This document shows positions 16,109-25,800 of a stretch of 38,077 nucleotides of DNA, one piece after another; position 1 is the first letter of the stretch; the number at the start of each line of letters is the position of its first letter. Source of the DNA: Bremerella alba (GTDB taxonomy: Bacteria > Planctomycetota > Planctomycetia > Pirellulales > Pirellulaceae); assembly GCF_013618625.1 (NCBI RefSeq), contig NZ_JABRWO010000011.1, positions 236,806-274,882 on the forward strand, written 5' to 3'. Both the position numbers and the translations under genes were made by a program. The notes below the pieces were generated by a model. It was given only the letters and a program-made list of their open reading frames with translations. It had not been told where the DNA came from and did no database searches.

Positions 16109-18361
16109 CTAAACGGCCCGATAAACCGTCTTGGGACGCTTCCCCGTTGGTTCGTCAGCCGCGACGATATCACCGCCTTCAAGCAGTCCCTGGATAATGT
16201 CATTCCGAATCTGCCGGGAAACCCATTGCGTCTTATTCGTAAGCTGAGTCTTGGTCAGCCCTGACTTTCCAGCATCTTGAATAATCCGCTTCACCTTCAG
16301 AACGGATTTGTGATGACTGCTTTCAGCGATATGCCGCGAAGTCTCGTAGATTTTGATTTCCGTGCTTCGCTTAGCGATTGCAATAGCCCATTCAACGTGG
16401 CTGACTTCGATTACCAAGCCCTCAAGCCCGTTTGCTGGATCGTGGCAAGCACAAGCCGCGATTACGGACAGGCGGCTAACCAACTCCCTGGAGCGGTCTA
16501 GCATGCTGATGGTTGTTTCGTTGGCCTCTTTGATTGCTTCCTCGGTCTCATCCCAGAATTGCCGGTAAGCGGCCTTTGCATTCTCTGTGAACGGCACCTT
16601 GAAGAACGTAGGGAATTGATCATTTAGATTGCCACCGTTCTTCAATTCGATCCATGATCGGGAACGTTCGATAATGCTCGCCGGAATTTCCTCATCCGAT
16701 TCATCAAATAGGTCTCCCTGAATTTCAGAGCGGTTGTAAGCCTGGAGAACCAAAAACCTAGCTAACAGCCCATCATCGCGAATGCTTTCTGTGGTGTGTC
16801 CCCAGACCAGTGGCGTGGTTGTGCCGAAAACAACGGGCTGAGGGCAATTGACTTCGCGGTTATATTGAGCGTCTGCCCTTGCGGTAGCTCGCCAGGGGAT
16901 TGACCGGCCTTCACCCCAGACTTTTAGGAGGTTAGTGCCAATTTCCTGCAACCAAGTTGAAGCTCGGTCTCCAGAAATCGCCTTAAACAGATAGCCGATT
17001 TCGTCAACGAGCGAAACAAAAGCTGGCTCATGCGAAAGGCTTTCCACTATGGCTGATCCGCTTGTGAATGATTCGGGGCCGATTAAGTGGGTTCCGCCAG
17101 CCGCGCCTAGAATCTCTCGGACGACTTTACGCGGGTGATCTTTCCCGGCACCTGATGGGGCAATCGCCATCAAGTACAAGTTGGGAGTTGCCTTTCTAAA
17201 GCCAACAACCTTTCGGCAAACAATTACACTTACGAAGGCAATCGCAGCTGCCAATGCAACCTCTGGCGAAGGGTACAAAGCCGAACGCATGATGTAGCGG
17301 TAAACTTCGCCAATTAGCCCAGGGGGCTCCAAGCAGATAGCTGGCATCGTTTCCGACGGCTTCAGGGTAGTTGACTTTTCGCCTTCATCTTCTGAGCCAC
17401 CATTTAATGCTGCTTCAATGTGAGACGTGTCAACGTCTGGGGATACTTCATGTCGGGCTTCTGCCCCCACCTGGAGCATGTAGCCCCTATCGCCGTTTGC
17501 CCCTGCCTTCACCGCAGAACGAACTTTGTGGTCAAGCTCGCGTTGCGTCCAAGGTGGCTGACAAGTCAGATTCCACCCCTGGAGAATCGTCATGGCTGAT
17601 GATTCATCCAATTCAAAGCCGTTCACTAGAAGGCACGCAACCCGGAACGTGTCATCGTGCCCGCCTTGACCTGAGACAGCGCCGGGGATGGCCGAAATAT
17701 ACTTCTGAGCCCTGCTGACGCGTTCCGCATAAGGAGTATCAGAAGGCTGACAGTCAGTGCGGATTTCAGGCTTTTCTTGGGGCAGAAAATAGCGGTCAGC
17801 AAATACGGCCAACTGCCTGGCGTCAACTTCTGCAACTTCCGTGAAACCTTCCAGGCGTTGCCCAGTGACTGTGAAGTATCGGCCCTTGGTGTAGACTTCA
17901 ACGGCACCACCACCTTCAAGGTTGACCTTCCGCCCACGATCAAGCGGAAATTGGCCACGCAGAAAGAGCTTCAGCCCTTTACCGGATGGGCTGACCTCGG
18001 TGTAAGTTCCGAAGCGTTCCACGATCTCGGAAGACCAAGGGGTCAATTGTCCGGTGACAGGATTCCGGCAGTCATCTAGGTCAATGCCAATGAAGTTATC
18101 TTCAGGCGTAAAGACGAATCCGATACCGGAAGCTTCGGGGCTGTCCTCCAAAGCTGCCAGGATTTCGCCGAATGTTACCCAATGCGTTGGATCGGTGGAC
18201 GATGCCGGTTTCCCGTTGACCTGATAGGGCACCTTGGTAGGCTTGCCGCCACGCTCTTCGTAACGCCACAAAACCCACTGCTTAGCCGCTCGCATGTCTT
18301 CGGGAACGTTATCGGGTGTGACGCGTTCCGTCACTTCAAGTTGTGTCAAAGTTTGAGTCAT
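16109..18361 (-). CDS. Primase-polymerase / DUF3987-type helicase fusion (750 aa)
   Basis: ATG at 18361 with AGAGG 5 nt upstream. Residues 25-190 form an AEP/PrimPol-type primase domain: KQWVLWRYEERGGKPTKVPY, the metal-binding IGIDLDDC (91-98), SGKGLKLFLRG (126-136) and RYFTVTG (161-167). Residues 208-290 resemble the helical PriCT-like linker (GGHDDTFRVACLLV). Residues 340-740 form a P-loop domain of DUF3987 type: Walker A APSGAGKDH (401-409, Asp in place of Ser/Thr) and Walker B FVSLVDEIG (448-456). It should prime and unwind the element for autonomous replication. Nine bases separate it from the upstream HTH gene, so they share an operon. Confidence 0.85.
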   Translation of the reverse strand: MTQTLTQLEVTERVTPDNVPEDMRAAKQWVLWRYEERGGKPTKVPYQVNGKPASSTDPTHWVTFGEILAALEDSPEASGIGFVFTPEDNFIGIDLDDCRNPVTGQLTPWSSEIVERFGTYTEVSPSGKGLKLFLRGQFPLDRGRKVNLEGGGAVEVYTKGRYFTVTGQRLEGFTEVAEVDARQLAVFADRYFLPQEKPEIRTDCQPSDTPYAERVSRAQKYISAIPGAVSGQGGHDDTFRVACLLVNGFELDESSAMTILQGWNLTCQPPWTQRELDHKVRSAVKAGANGDRGYMLQVGAEARHEVSPDVDTSHIEAALNGGSEDEGEKSTTLKPSETMPAICLEPPGLIGEVYRYIMRSALYPSPEVALAAAIAFVSVIVCRKVVGFRKATPNLYLMAIAPSGAGKDHPRKVVREILGAAGGTHLIGPESFTSGSAIVESLSHEPAFVSLVDEIGYLFKAISGDRASTWLQEIGTNLLKVWGEGRSIPWRATARADAQYNREVNCPQPVVFGTTTPLVWGHTTESIRDDGLLARFLVLQAYNRSEIQGDLFDESDEEIPASIIERSRSWIELKNGGNLNDQFPTFFKVPFTENAKAAYRQFWDETEEAIKEANETTISMLDRSRELVSRLSVIAACACHDPANGLEGLVIEVSHVEWAIAIAKRSTEIKIYETSRHIAESSHHKSVLKVKRIIQDAGKSGLTKTQLTNKTQWVSRQIRNDIIQGLLEGGDIVAADEPTGKRPKTVYRAV

Positions 18362-18370
18362 CCTTGCCTC

Positions 18371-18604
18371 TTAATTGCTGCCTCTTTCCACGATCCAAGC
18401 TTTCAGCGCCTCGATACTGAATCGAATGCTTCGCCCCAGCCTTACGCACGGCAGGCCGAATTCGATAATCCACTTGTCTAAAGTCTTCTCCGTGACCTGG
18501 AGAATGTCAGCCGCCGTGGCCTTGTTCACAAGCAAAGGTTGGACTGGGCTAACCGGACTTTCAGCCGCACGCTGATCGGTTGCCGCAAGGTTTGGGTGCG
18601 TCAT
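18371..18604 (-). CDS. Excisionase-like HTH protein (77 aa)
   Basis: ATG at 18604, AAGGAAC upstream. Residues 24-75 match the excisionase/MerR-type winged HTH: LLVNKATAADILQVTEKTLD, then the IIEFGLPCVRLGRSIRFSIE wing and an ALKAWI helix. The N-terminal 23 residues are disordered. It directly precedes the primase and follows another HTH gene. It is probably the element's excisionase or a copy-control regulator. Confidence 0.8.
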   Translation of the reverse strand: MTHPNLAATDQRAAESPVSPVQPLLVNKATAADILQVTEKTLDKWIIEFGLPCVRLGRSIRFSIEALKAWIVERGSN

Positions 18605-18637
18605 GCGTTTTGTTCCTTCCGTGAAAGTTGACGGTGA

Positions 18638-18823
18638 CTAAGAAACGCTCTTTACCTTGTTGCGTTGAATGAAGTCATCCAGCGATTGAGGCGAAATACG
18701 ATAGCTCTTTTGGCATTTGCCTTCAGAGATGTTGATTGCCTCAATCTTGCCGGAGCGAATCAACTCCAGTACGAAGCCATACGATACGCCCAAGCGGCTT
18801 GCTGCTTTTCTGACGGTTAGCAT
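18638..18823 (-). CDS. Small excisionase-like HTH protein (61 aa)
   Basis: ATG at 18823 with GAGG upstream. The whole chain is one HTH_17-like fold: LTVRKAASRLGVSYGFVLEL for the HTH, then SGKIEAINISEGKCQKSYRI for the wing and a short C-terminal helix. It starts the leftward operon HTH-HTH-primase and lies just downstream of a palindrome-rich control region that it may bind. It could be the excisionase. Confidence 0.8.
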   Translation of the reverse strand: MLTVRKAASRLGVSYGFVLELIRSGKIEAINISEGKCQKSYRISPQSLDDFIQRNKVKSVS

Positions 18824-19152
18824 TTTGGTTTTCCTCTGCGTGACGAGTTACGTTGAATTAGGCTGAACGCCATTGCCTTGCGTGAATGCTAGTCAGCTGA
18901 CGGCAAGTATGGAAAGCGTTCTGTCGCCCATTCCAGAAGAGTTCTTACCGGCAATTTCAGCGGGGCAGATTGTAGACAGGCATATAGACAGGGGATTGAT
19001 AAAGATTGCCATTACAAGAAGCCAAAGAAGTGGCTAGGCATGTTCAAGAAAGACATGAGTATGCCTTTTCAAGTTGGCTCTTGACTGTCTACATGCACTG
19101 TCTAGACAGGCAGTGCAGAATTTTGCGAATACTGACGCCAAGAAACGTCAAA
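18824..19152. promoter_or_regulatory. Control region with TAGACAGG repeats and a 24-bp palindrome
   Basis: TAGACAGG occurs at 18973-18980 and 18985-18992 (12 bp apart); CTGTCTA is at 19085-19091; the perfect palindrome CTGTCTAGACAG is at 19098-19109, itself inside outer arms TGCACTG (19094-19100) and CAGTGCA (19111-19117). The region lies upstream of the HTH-HTH-primase operon. It looks like a multi-site operator, or part of an origin, for a dimeric DNA-binding protein. Confidence 0.6.
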
Positions 19153-19175
19153 AGCCAGCGTTTGGTGCGCTGGCT
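19149..19175 (-). terminator. Intrinsic terminator after the 247-aa gene
   Basis: AGCCAGCG (19153-19160) and CGCTGGCT (19168-19175) form an 8-bp stem with a 7-nt loop. On the minus strand it is followed by TTTTGACG and lies 25 nt past the stop of the 247-aa gene. Confidence 0.75.
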
Positions 19176-19199
19176 TGATCGCTGAATTGTATTGGCAGA

Positions 19200-19943
19200 C
19201 TAATCTGACTCGCCTTTGAAGTATTCCGGCCAACGCTCCTTCATGTATCTGGACGCTGTGTCTTTGTTGAACGATAAGAACTCGCCAGGGGACTTTTCCG
19301 CAAGCTCTTTGGACCTATCGGCGGCATCCCGAAGCGTAGTGCCTGGCTTGATTTGGTCACCATTTGCAAGGTGGTCAAAGGTTTTCTTTTGACGCTTGCC
19401 AATTTCAGTCTTGGTTAGCCCCACCTGCCGATTCTCCGGCAGCGCGGCAGGCGTTGAATTGGGGACGGCATCAAGTAGTGCTACTTCTTCGCCAAGTCGC
19501 TTGGCAAACCATGGAAGGCGTTCTTCGATCCCATGCAATGAGCCAAGCCCAGGGATGCAAGCACCGTCTACATCGGTGAACCCAACTTCAAGCTCTTTCG
19601 CGTTGGTGCAAATTAACTCTGCGGTGAATTGGAGGGCATCAATTGCCGTTGCAAATGAATTGCCATCGTAGGCCGGTATCAATGAGGTAACGCTTCCGAA
19701 GTCATCTTTCAGATGGCGTCCCAGCCGCATGACAACCCTATCTGAAATCGCTTGTATCCTTTCAGGTGGGTGGGCCGTTACCCAGCGCCGCAATTGCTCT
19801 CGAACCTCAAGCCATCGTTCCTGTGGCGTCTTCCCTGAAGCCTCAAAGCTTTCAGGATTGCGAAGTCCGTCTTCTTCATCTTTGGCAATTTCCAGCCAAG
19901 CCCGAAGCAATCGAACCAACTCTTCAAAGTCTTCGCGTTTCAT
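19200..19943 (-). CDS. Hypothetical protein (247 aa)
   Basis: ATG at 19943 is chosen, with AGGA about 9 nt upstream; a TTG one codon earlier is possible. Helical and acidic at the N-terminus (MKREDFEELVRLLRAWLEIA). The middle (residues 80-165) is less polar, and the C-terminal 70 residues resemble a basic HTH-bearing segment (GLTKTEIGKRQKKTFDHLAN ... NKDTASRYMKERWPEY). It is the last gene before the right att site and has its own terminator. It may be a regulator; no family is recognised. Confidence 0.55.
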   Translation of the reverse strand: MKREDFEELVRLLRAWLEIAKDEEDGLRNPESFEASGKTPQERWLEVREQLRRWVTAHPPERIQAISDRVVMRLGRHLKDDFGSVTSLIPAYDGNSFATAIDALQFTAELICTNAKELEVGFTDVDGACIPGLGSLHGIEERLPWFAKRLGEEVALLDAVPNSTPAALPENRQVGLTKTEIGKRQKKTFDHLANGDQIKPGTTLRDAADRSKELAEKSPGEFLSFNKDTASRYMKERWPEYFKGESD

Positions 19944-20162
19944 CAATCAACGTCCTGGCGTCGAATCCTGAGCGAAAGAAAAAGCAGGCAGGCGGTCAGG
20001 AAGTCCGCTCTTCAGGTGATCGGCCCTAGCCAGCTTGTGGAACCATTTTAGATTGTCCCGGCCAAGTGACGAAAGTGACTGTCTGTAGCAGGCTTGGTTC
20101 CGGCTTTTGGTCCAAGCCTTTTAGGAAACGGCCCTTTTCTCGGCACTTTTTGCAAAATTGTG

Positions 20163-20180
20163 AGTCCTGCCTGGCCTACT
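20163..20180. other. Right attachment site (tRNA 3'-end copy)
   Basis: Eighteen bases identical to 6194-6211, AGTCCTGCCTGGCCTACT. Upstream bases do not continue the tRNA, so this is a target-site copy and not a second tRNA gene. A run of six T follows one base downstream, perhaps the original tRNA terminator. Confidence 0.85.
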
Positions 20181-20952
20181 CTTTTTTCCGGGGTTTTTTG
20201 CACGTTTGTGGCTTCCAGATTTCCCTGATTTTGCTTGTTTCGTACCTATTCTGTATCAGTTCTGTATCAGCGGGACAGGTAGTTTTTCGGTAGCATCATC
20301 GACCAATTTCCGGAACGCGGACCGAAAGCTTTTCTGGGTGATTCTATCTCAAGGTGTGACCGGTACCTCCCGAAGGTGGTGACTAGCTACTGAGAAGGCA
20401 GGGTTTCCGGGGCAGCCGCATCGCACTGCCCGCTATTTTCTCTGTGATCGGCGTGTTACTAAGGGCAAACTCTGAAAGAACTTTGCAGCGCAGCGTGAGG
20501 TAAGCAAACTAAGCTATGACTGGCCTTAGGGGCATAGCATTCTTGACCAAGGTCGAATCGTCATTTTCAGGACATTTGCTGCGAAATGACACGCCCTCCT
20601 TAAGCACATCAAAAATAAACGAATATCGCCATGGGCGAACTGGGATACCACCCGCTAAGTCTTTGGGATGTTATTTGTTGGGAACGATCGGCTTTTTACT
20701 TCGCCTCGACCGAAGCATCCGTCGTTTCAGACAAAAATCAGATTTTTCCCGTAGAATTGCGGGCACGCACATAGTCTTTAAGGGGGCGATTTGTAACAAT
20801 AGGAGCAGATCTGGCCTGACTTGCTTAAATTAGCAGCGTAAACTACTATTTCTTAAGTGTTTACAGGTCGGTTCGACGATTGAAACACTGTTCTTTGCAG
20901 CATTAGCGAGCCTATTGTGTTTGGTTTTGGTTCTCAGGTTGACACTCCCCCA
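20181..20952. other. Chromosomal gap after the element, no gene recognised
   Basis: About 770 bp. A tandem TTCTGTATCAG-like pair is at about 20248-20272. Short open frames lack ribosome sites and protein-like composition. The promoter of the downstream membrane protein and efflux genes should lie toward its right end. Confidence 0.4.
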
Positions 20953-21330
20953 ATGACGGCAAAAGTCGGCTCCTGGGGCATTGCGTCAATACTTAGATCC
21001 ACTCCGGATCTTTCGTGTCGGTGTCAGTCGTGGCACGTACTACTGGTTGTCCTCTACGCGGTTTTGATGATTGGCGGCCTTTCGCAGGTTCACCATTTAC
21101 CCGACGGTAAGCCAAGTCATCCACATTCTACAGACTCGGAATGTGCCGAGTTGTCTGAGTGCGAGAACGCGAGCGAAGTCAAAGCGGAAATTGCTTTCCT
21201 GGCGATGACTCCCGACTTGGTGACACCTTACATTGAGGTGCCGTCCGCTCGATTTGACATTCAGCCCTCCCCATCTTTTTCGGTTCTTCCCGGGGCGAGA
21301 TTTCTGCTCCGAGGGCCCCCTGTCGCCTAG
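20953..21330 (+). CDS. Small exported or membrane protein upstream of the efflux operon (125 aa)
   Basis: ATG at 20953 is chosen; a GTG at 20917 would add 12 residues. Residues about 28-46 (VLLVVLYAVLMIGGLSQ) form a signal anchor or signal peptide. They are followed by a His-rich segment (VHHLPDGKPSHPHS), a Cys pair (SECAELSEC) and a Pro-rich C-terminus. Small His-containing exported proteins of this kind sit beside metal or drug efflux operons in other bacteria; the metal link is inference. It precedes the adaptor gene by about 280 bp on the same strand. Confidence 0.5.
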   Translation: MTAKVGSWGIASILRSTPDLSCRCQSWHVLLVVLYAVLMIGGLSQVHHLPDGKPSHPHSTDSECAELSECENASEVKAEIAFLAMTPDLVTPYIEVPSARFDIQPSPSFSVLPGARFLLRGPPVA

Positions 21331-21614
21331 TGCGCCAGTGATGTAACCAGGTCTCTCTCGCTGCTTAAATTTGGTGGCACCAAGAGGCCCACGTTCTCTC
21401 AAGCCCCTCATTGCCCCCAATCCAAGATTTTACGTGACGATTGTGTCGCTTGCGCTCTGCTCGTTAGACAAAGCGGAGGTTAATACAAGCGTAGCACCGT
21501 TGTGGGCCTGATTAGGGATGAATGAGAAGTCCACTAGCGACCTTTCTTTTAATCCCCACATCTGGCCAACATGGCCTCGGTCATTCTCCTAGTTGAGAGG
21601 AATTAGATAGTTCT
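21331..21614. other. Gap upstream of the adaptor gene
   Basis: About 280 bp with no convincing gene. An AGAGGA lies about 14 nt before the adaptor ATG, rather far for a ribosome site. A promoter is expected here but I cannot point to one. Confidence 0.35.
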
Positions 21615-22811
21615 ATGAAAGCTACAACAACTGTGGCCCTTCTGCTGACTTTGTTTTCGCTCGTAATTACCGGTTGCGAGTCGATGGCAGAATCGCATGA
21701 AGAGCAACATCAAACGGCGCACTCCGAGTCTCAAGAGGATTCGCACGGCAATCCCCATAGCGAATCTCATCACGAAGGGGGCCACCATGCTGTGCATAAG
21801 ATCATTGTCACCAGTCCTGTGAAGAAGGATGTGATCAGTACACAGCAATACGTTAGCCAGATCCATTCATGCAAACATATTGAAGTTCGAGCACTCGAAG
21901 GGGGCTACCTGGAAGAAGTGCGGATCAATGAAGGCGAGATGGTCAAGAAAGGGGAACTGATGTTCAAGATCGTTCCTACGCTTTACCAGGCCCGACTTGA
22001 TTCCGAAATTGCTGAAGCGAACCGAATCGAAATCGAGTTGCAAAACGCTCAAAACCTATTGGAAAAGAACATCGTCTCACCGCAGGAATTAGCCATCAAG
22101 AAGGCAGAACTTGCCAAAGTGAAAGCCAAGGTAGCACTCGCCCAAGCCGAGTTGAATTTCACCAACGTGCGGGCCCCATTCGAAGGCATCGTCGACCGTC
22201 AGTTGGTTCAGCTTGGTAGCTTGGTGGAAGAAGGCGAAGTTCTTACTACGTTCTCTGACAACAGTGTCATGTGGGTTTACTTCAACGTGCCGGAAACTCG
22301 CTACCTGGAATACAAGCGGCAGTTAGACCTGGACAAAGCGGCCGGAAACGGCGAAGAGCATTTGCAGATCGAGTTGAAACTGGCCAACGGCGAGATCTTC
22401 CCTCAGCCTGGGAAGATCGGCGCGATCGAAGCCGACTTCAATAATACGACCGGAAATATCGCCTTCCGAGCCGACTTTGACAATCCTAGCGGTCTGCTTC
22501 GCAACGGCCAAACGGGAACCATTCTCATCCATCGCACATTGAAGGATGTGATCGTGATTCCTCAGCGGGCCACTTACGAGATCCTTGCCAAACGCTACGC
22601 GTTTGTCATTGATAAGGACAACATCGTTCGTCAACGCGACATTGAAATTCGAAGTGAGCAACCTGATATTTTCGTGATCAAAAAAGGACTGGAAGAAGAA
22701 GATAAAATCATTCTTGAGGGCATCCGTCAAGTGCGTGATGGTGACCATATCGAGTACGAATTTCGGGCGCCGGAAGAAGTGCTTGATGACTTGAAATACC
22801 ACGCCGAATAA
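21615..22811 (+). CDS. RND efflux periplasmic adaptor lipoprotein, His-rich (398 aa)
   Basis: A lipoprotein signal ends with LVITG-Cys21, so the protein should be anchored to a membrane facing the periplasm. Residues 28-62 are strikingly His/Glu-rich (HEEQHQTAHS..., SHHEGGHHAVH), unlike AcrA/MexA, and may bind metal. Then come the HlyD-type parts: a barrel-sandwich lipoyl half (VRALEGGYLEEVRINEGEMV), a helical hairpin at 125-170, the second lipoyl half (VRAPFEGIVDRQLVQLGSLV) and a beta-barrel/membrane-proximal domain. It links the inner-membrane RND pump to the outer-membrane factor. The pump gene starts 13 bp downstream, so they form one operon. Confidence 0.9.
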   Translation: MKATTTVALLLTLFSLVITGCESMAESHEEQHQTAHSESQEDSHGNPHSESHHEGGHHAVHKIIVTSPVKKDVISTQQYVSQIHSCKHIEVRALEGGYLEEVRINEGEMVKKGELMFKIVPTLYQARLDSEIAEANRIEIELQNAQNLLEKNIVSPQELAIKKAELAKVKAKVALAQAELNFTNVRAPFEGIVDRQLVQLGSLVEEGEVLTTFSDNSVMWVYFNVPETRYLEYKRQLDLDKAAGNGEEHLQIELKLANGEIFPQPGKIGAIEADFNNTTGNIAFRADFDNPSGLLRNGQTGTILIHRTLKDVIVIPQRATYEILAKRYAFVIDKDNIVRQRDIEIRSEQPDIFVIKKGLEEEDKIILEGIRQVRDGDHIEYEFRAPEEVLDDLKYHAE

Positions 22812-22824
22812 GGAGCCCTCCCTA

Positions 22825-25800
22825 ATGTTTACCAAGTTCTTACATCGGCCAGCATTGGCCATCGTGATCTCGCTGCTTATCTTGTTTATGGGCGGTTTGG
22901 CGATTTTTTCGCTACCCATTTCGCAGTTTCCTTCGGTCGCTCCTCCAAGCGTGCGAGTTTCCGTTTCCTATCCTGGTGCCAGCGCCGATATATTGATCGA
23001 CTCGACGATGGTGATCTTGGAGCAGTCCATCAATGGCGCTCCGAACATGCGTTACATGATGGGGGACGCCACCAGTGCCGGTGAAGGCACCATCCAGGTC
23101 GTCTTCGAGCCAGGCACCGATCCCAACGTCGCGGTGATGAACGTTAATAACCGCGTCAATATGGTGATGAACCAGCTTCCACCGATAGTCCAGCGTGAAG
23201 GCGTCATCGTCATGCAGAATATGCCGAGCATGTTGATGTACGTGAACGTCTTCAGCGAGGACCCCAATCTCGACCAGAACTTTTTGTACAACTACGCCAC
23301 GGTCAACGTGCTTAACGAGATTAAGCGTATTCCCGGTGTGGGTCAGGCCTCTATCCTGGGAAACCGATCGTATGCAATGCGGATCGAATTAAACCTCGAC
23401 CGCATGCGGGCGTATAAGGTCGATGCCGAAGATGTCATGAAAGCCCTGGACGAACAGTCCATGATTGGTTCGCCGGGACGCCTTGGTCAGGCCACCGGTC
23501 AGACCTCGCAGACGCTCGAGTACGTTCTTACCTGGGTCGGACGTTACAAGACCGAGGATGAGTACAACAAGATCATTCTGCGGTCGACAGAGGAAGGGGA
23601 AATCCTGCGACTGGGTGACGTGGCGAATGTGTCGTTAGGTTCGTCTTTCTACGACCTTTACTCCGATATCGACGGCTTGCCGTCGGCGGCTATTGTGCTC
23701 AAGCAGACGCCTGGCTCGAATGCCGCGGACGTGATCAAGCAGGTCAAAGAGAAGATCGAAGAGATCAAGAAGGAGTCGTTCCCGCCAGCTATGGACTATG
23801 CGGTGACTTACGACGTGTCTCACTTTTTGGACGCGTCGATTGAAAAGGTGCTGCATACCCTGTTTGAAGCATTTATCCTCGTGTCGCTGGTGGTGTTCCT
23901 CTTCTTAGGAGACTTTCGCAGCACGTTGATTCCTACCCTGGCCGTGCCGGTTTCGTTGATCGGTACGTTCTTCTTCATGATGATGTTTGGCATGTCGATC
24001 AACCTGATCACGTTGTTCGCGCTGGTGTTGGCCATTGGTGTGGTGGTGGACGATGCGATCGTGGTGGTGGAAGCGGTGCACGAGAAAATGCACGCCAAAC
24101 ATCTGAGGCCCTACCAGGCGACCATGGAAGTGGTTCACGAAATCAGCGGTGCGATCATCGCGATTACGCTGGTGATGACCGCCGTGTTCATTCCCGTTAC
24201 CTTCATGACCGGGCCAGTGGGTGTCTTCTATCGACAGTTTGCCTTGACGATGGCAATGGCCATTGTTTTGTCCGGTGTGGTGGCATTGACGTTAACGCCT
24301 GTTCTCTGTGCGATGATTTTGAAACCGATCCATCGCAAGGGTCCCCAACGTGGCGTGGCAGGCATGACCAACCGTGTGCTGAAGAAGATTGCCGGACGCT
24401 ATGCGTTTGTCCTGCGAGCTTTGTTGGCGATTGTTCTGGGGCTGGCCACAGGCTATGGCGTCTACGAACTGCTGCATGTCGAGATTGTTCATGAGGTGGT
24501 CTCGGAACAATTAGAGCTCACACCGCTACGGATAATCATCATCAGCGGCATTGCGGCCGTGTTGGGGATTTTCTCGTTCCGGGCTGCTCTTTCTGGTAGC
24601 GAACCGGACGAAAAGAAGAAACGGGGGCCGATTGGTGTTTTCGTCCACATTTTTGACCGAGCTGTCGAGGCAGTGACGGGAGTCTATGTTGGCGTGGTTG
24701 GTCTAATGGTCACGCGTCGCATCCTTACGATCTTAATTATTGGCGTTTTCAGCTACGGGATTTTGGTCGTCAACAAGGTTCTTCCTACTGGTTTTATTCC
24801 GCTGGAAGATCAGGGGATGATTTACGGTATCGTGCAGACGCCACCGGGATCGACACTTGAATACACCAATGCCAAGTGCCATGAACTGCAGGCCATCTGC
24901 AAAGGAATGGACGAGATCGTTTCTGTCTCTTCGATTGCCGGCTACGAAGTGCTTACCGAAGGTCGAGGTTCCAACGCCGGTACCTGCATCATTAACTTGA
25001 AACCTTGGGCAGATCGCGAGAGGACTTCGAAGCAGATCATTGAAGAACTCGAGAAACGAGGCACGGACATCGCCAACGTCAAGCTAGAGTTCTTCGAGCC
25101 TCCGGCCGTTCCCGGATTTGGTGCGGCAGGTGGTTTCTCGGTGAATTTGTTGGATAAGACCAACAGCGGCGACTACCAGGCCCTGGGCGAAGAGACCGAC
25201 AAGTTCATGGCTGCCTTAGAGCAGCGAAAAGAGCTTAAGGGGCTGTTCACCTTCTTTGCGGCGAACTATCCACAGTACGAAATCATTATTGATAACGACG
25301 TGGCAATGCAGAAGGGTGTTTCGATCCGCGATGCCCTGGATAATCTCTCCATCGTCGTCGGTAGTACCTGGGAGCAAGGCTTTGTCCGTTTCGGACAGTT
25401 CTACAAAGTGTATGTCCAAGCAGCACCCGAGTTCCGTCGGTATCCCGAAGACTTAGACAACATGTTTGTCAAGAACGAAGAGGGCGAGATGGTTCCCTAT
25501 TCCTCGTTTATGCGAATCGAAAAGAAGCAAGGTCTCAACGAGATCAGCCGCTATAACTTGTATCCCACGGCACCTATCCAAGGTGCTCCGGCTGCCGGTT
25601 ACAGTAGTGGTGAAGCGATAGCGGCCATTAAGGAAGTCGCGGCTGAAACTTTGCCGCACGGCTTCGCGATTGACTGGCGTGGTCTCGCCTACGATGAAGC
25701 GAACTCGGGCAACACGGCCGTTTATATCTTCCTGATCGTGGTGGTCTTTGTGTATATGGTTTTGGTGGGGCAATACGAAAGTTTCCTGTTACCACTGGCC

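Noticed and set aside
18909-19037. A 42-codon plus-strand open frame inside the control region
   Set aside because: It spans the TAGACAGG repeats, has no ribosome site, and its protein only reflects the repeats.
20163-20180. Second tRNA gene
   Set aside because: Only the last 18 bases of the tRNA are present, with no D-arm or anticodon arm upstream; it is the right attachment site.
20516-20833. A 105-codon plus-strand open frame downstream of the element
   Set aside because: No ribosome site, unusual composition rich in Arg and Ser, no domain and no conserved-looking neighbour spacing.
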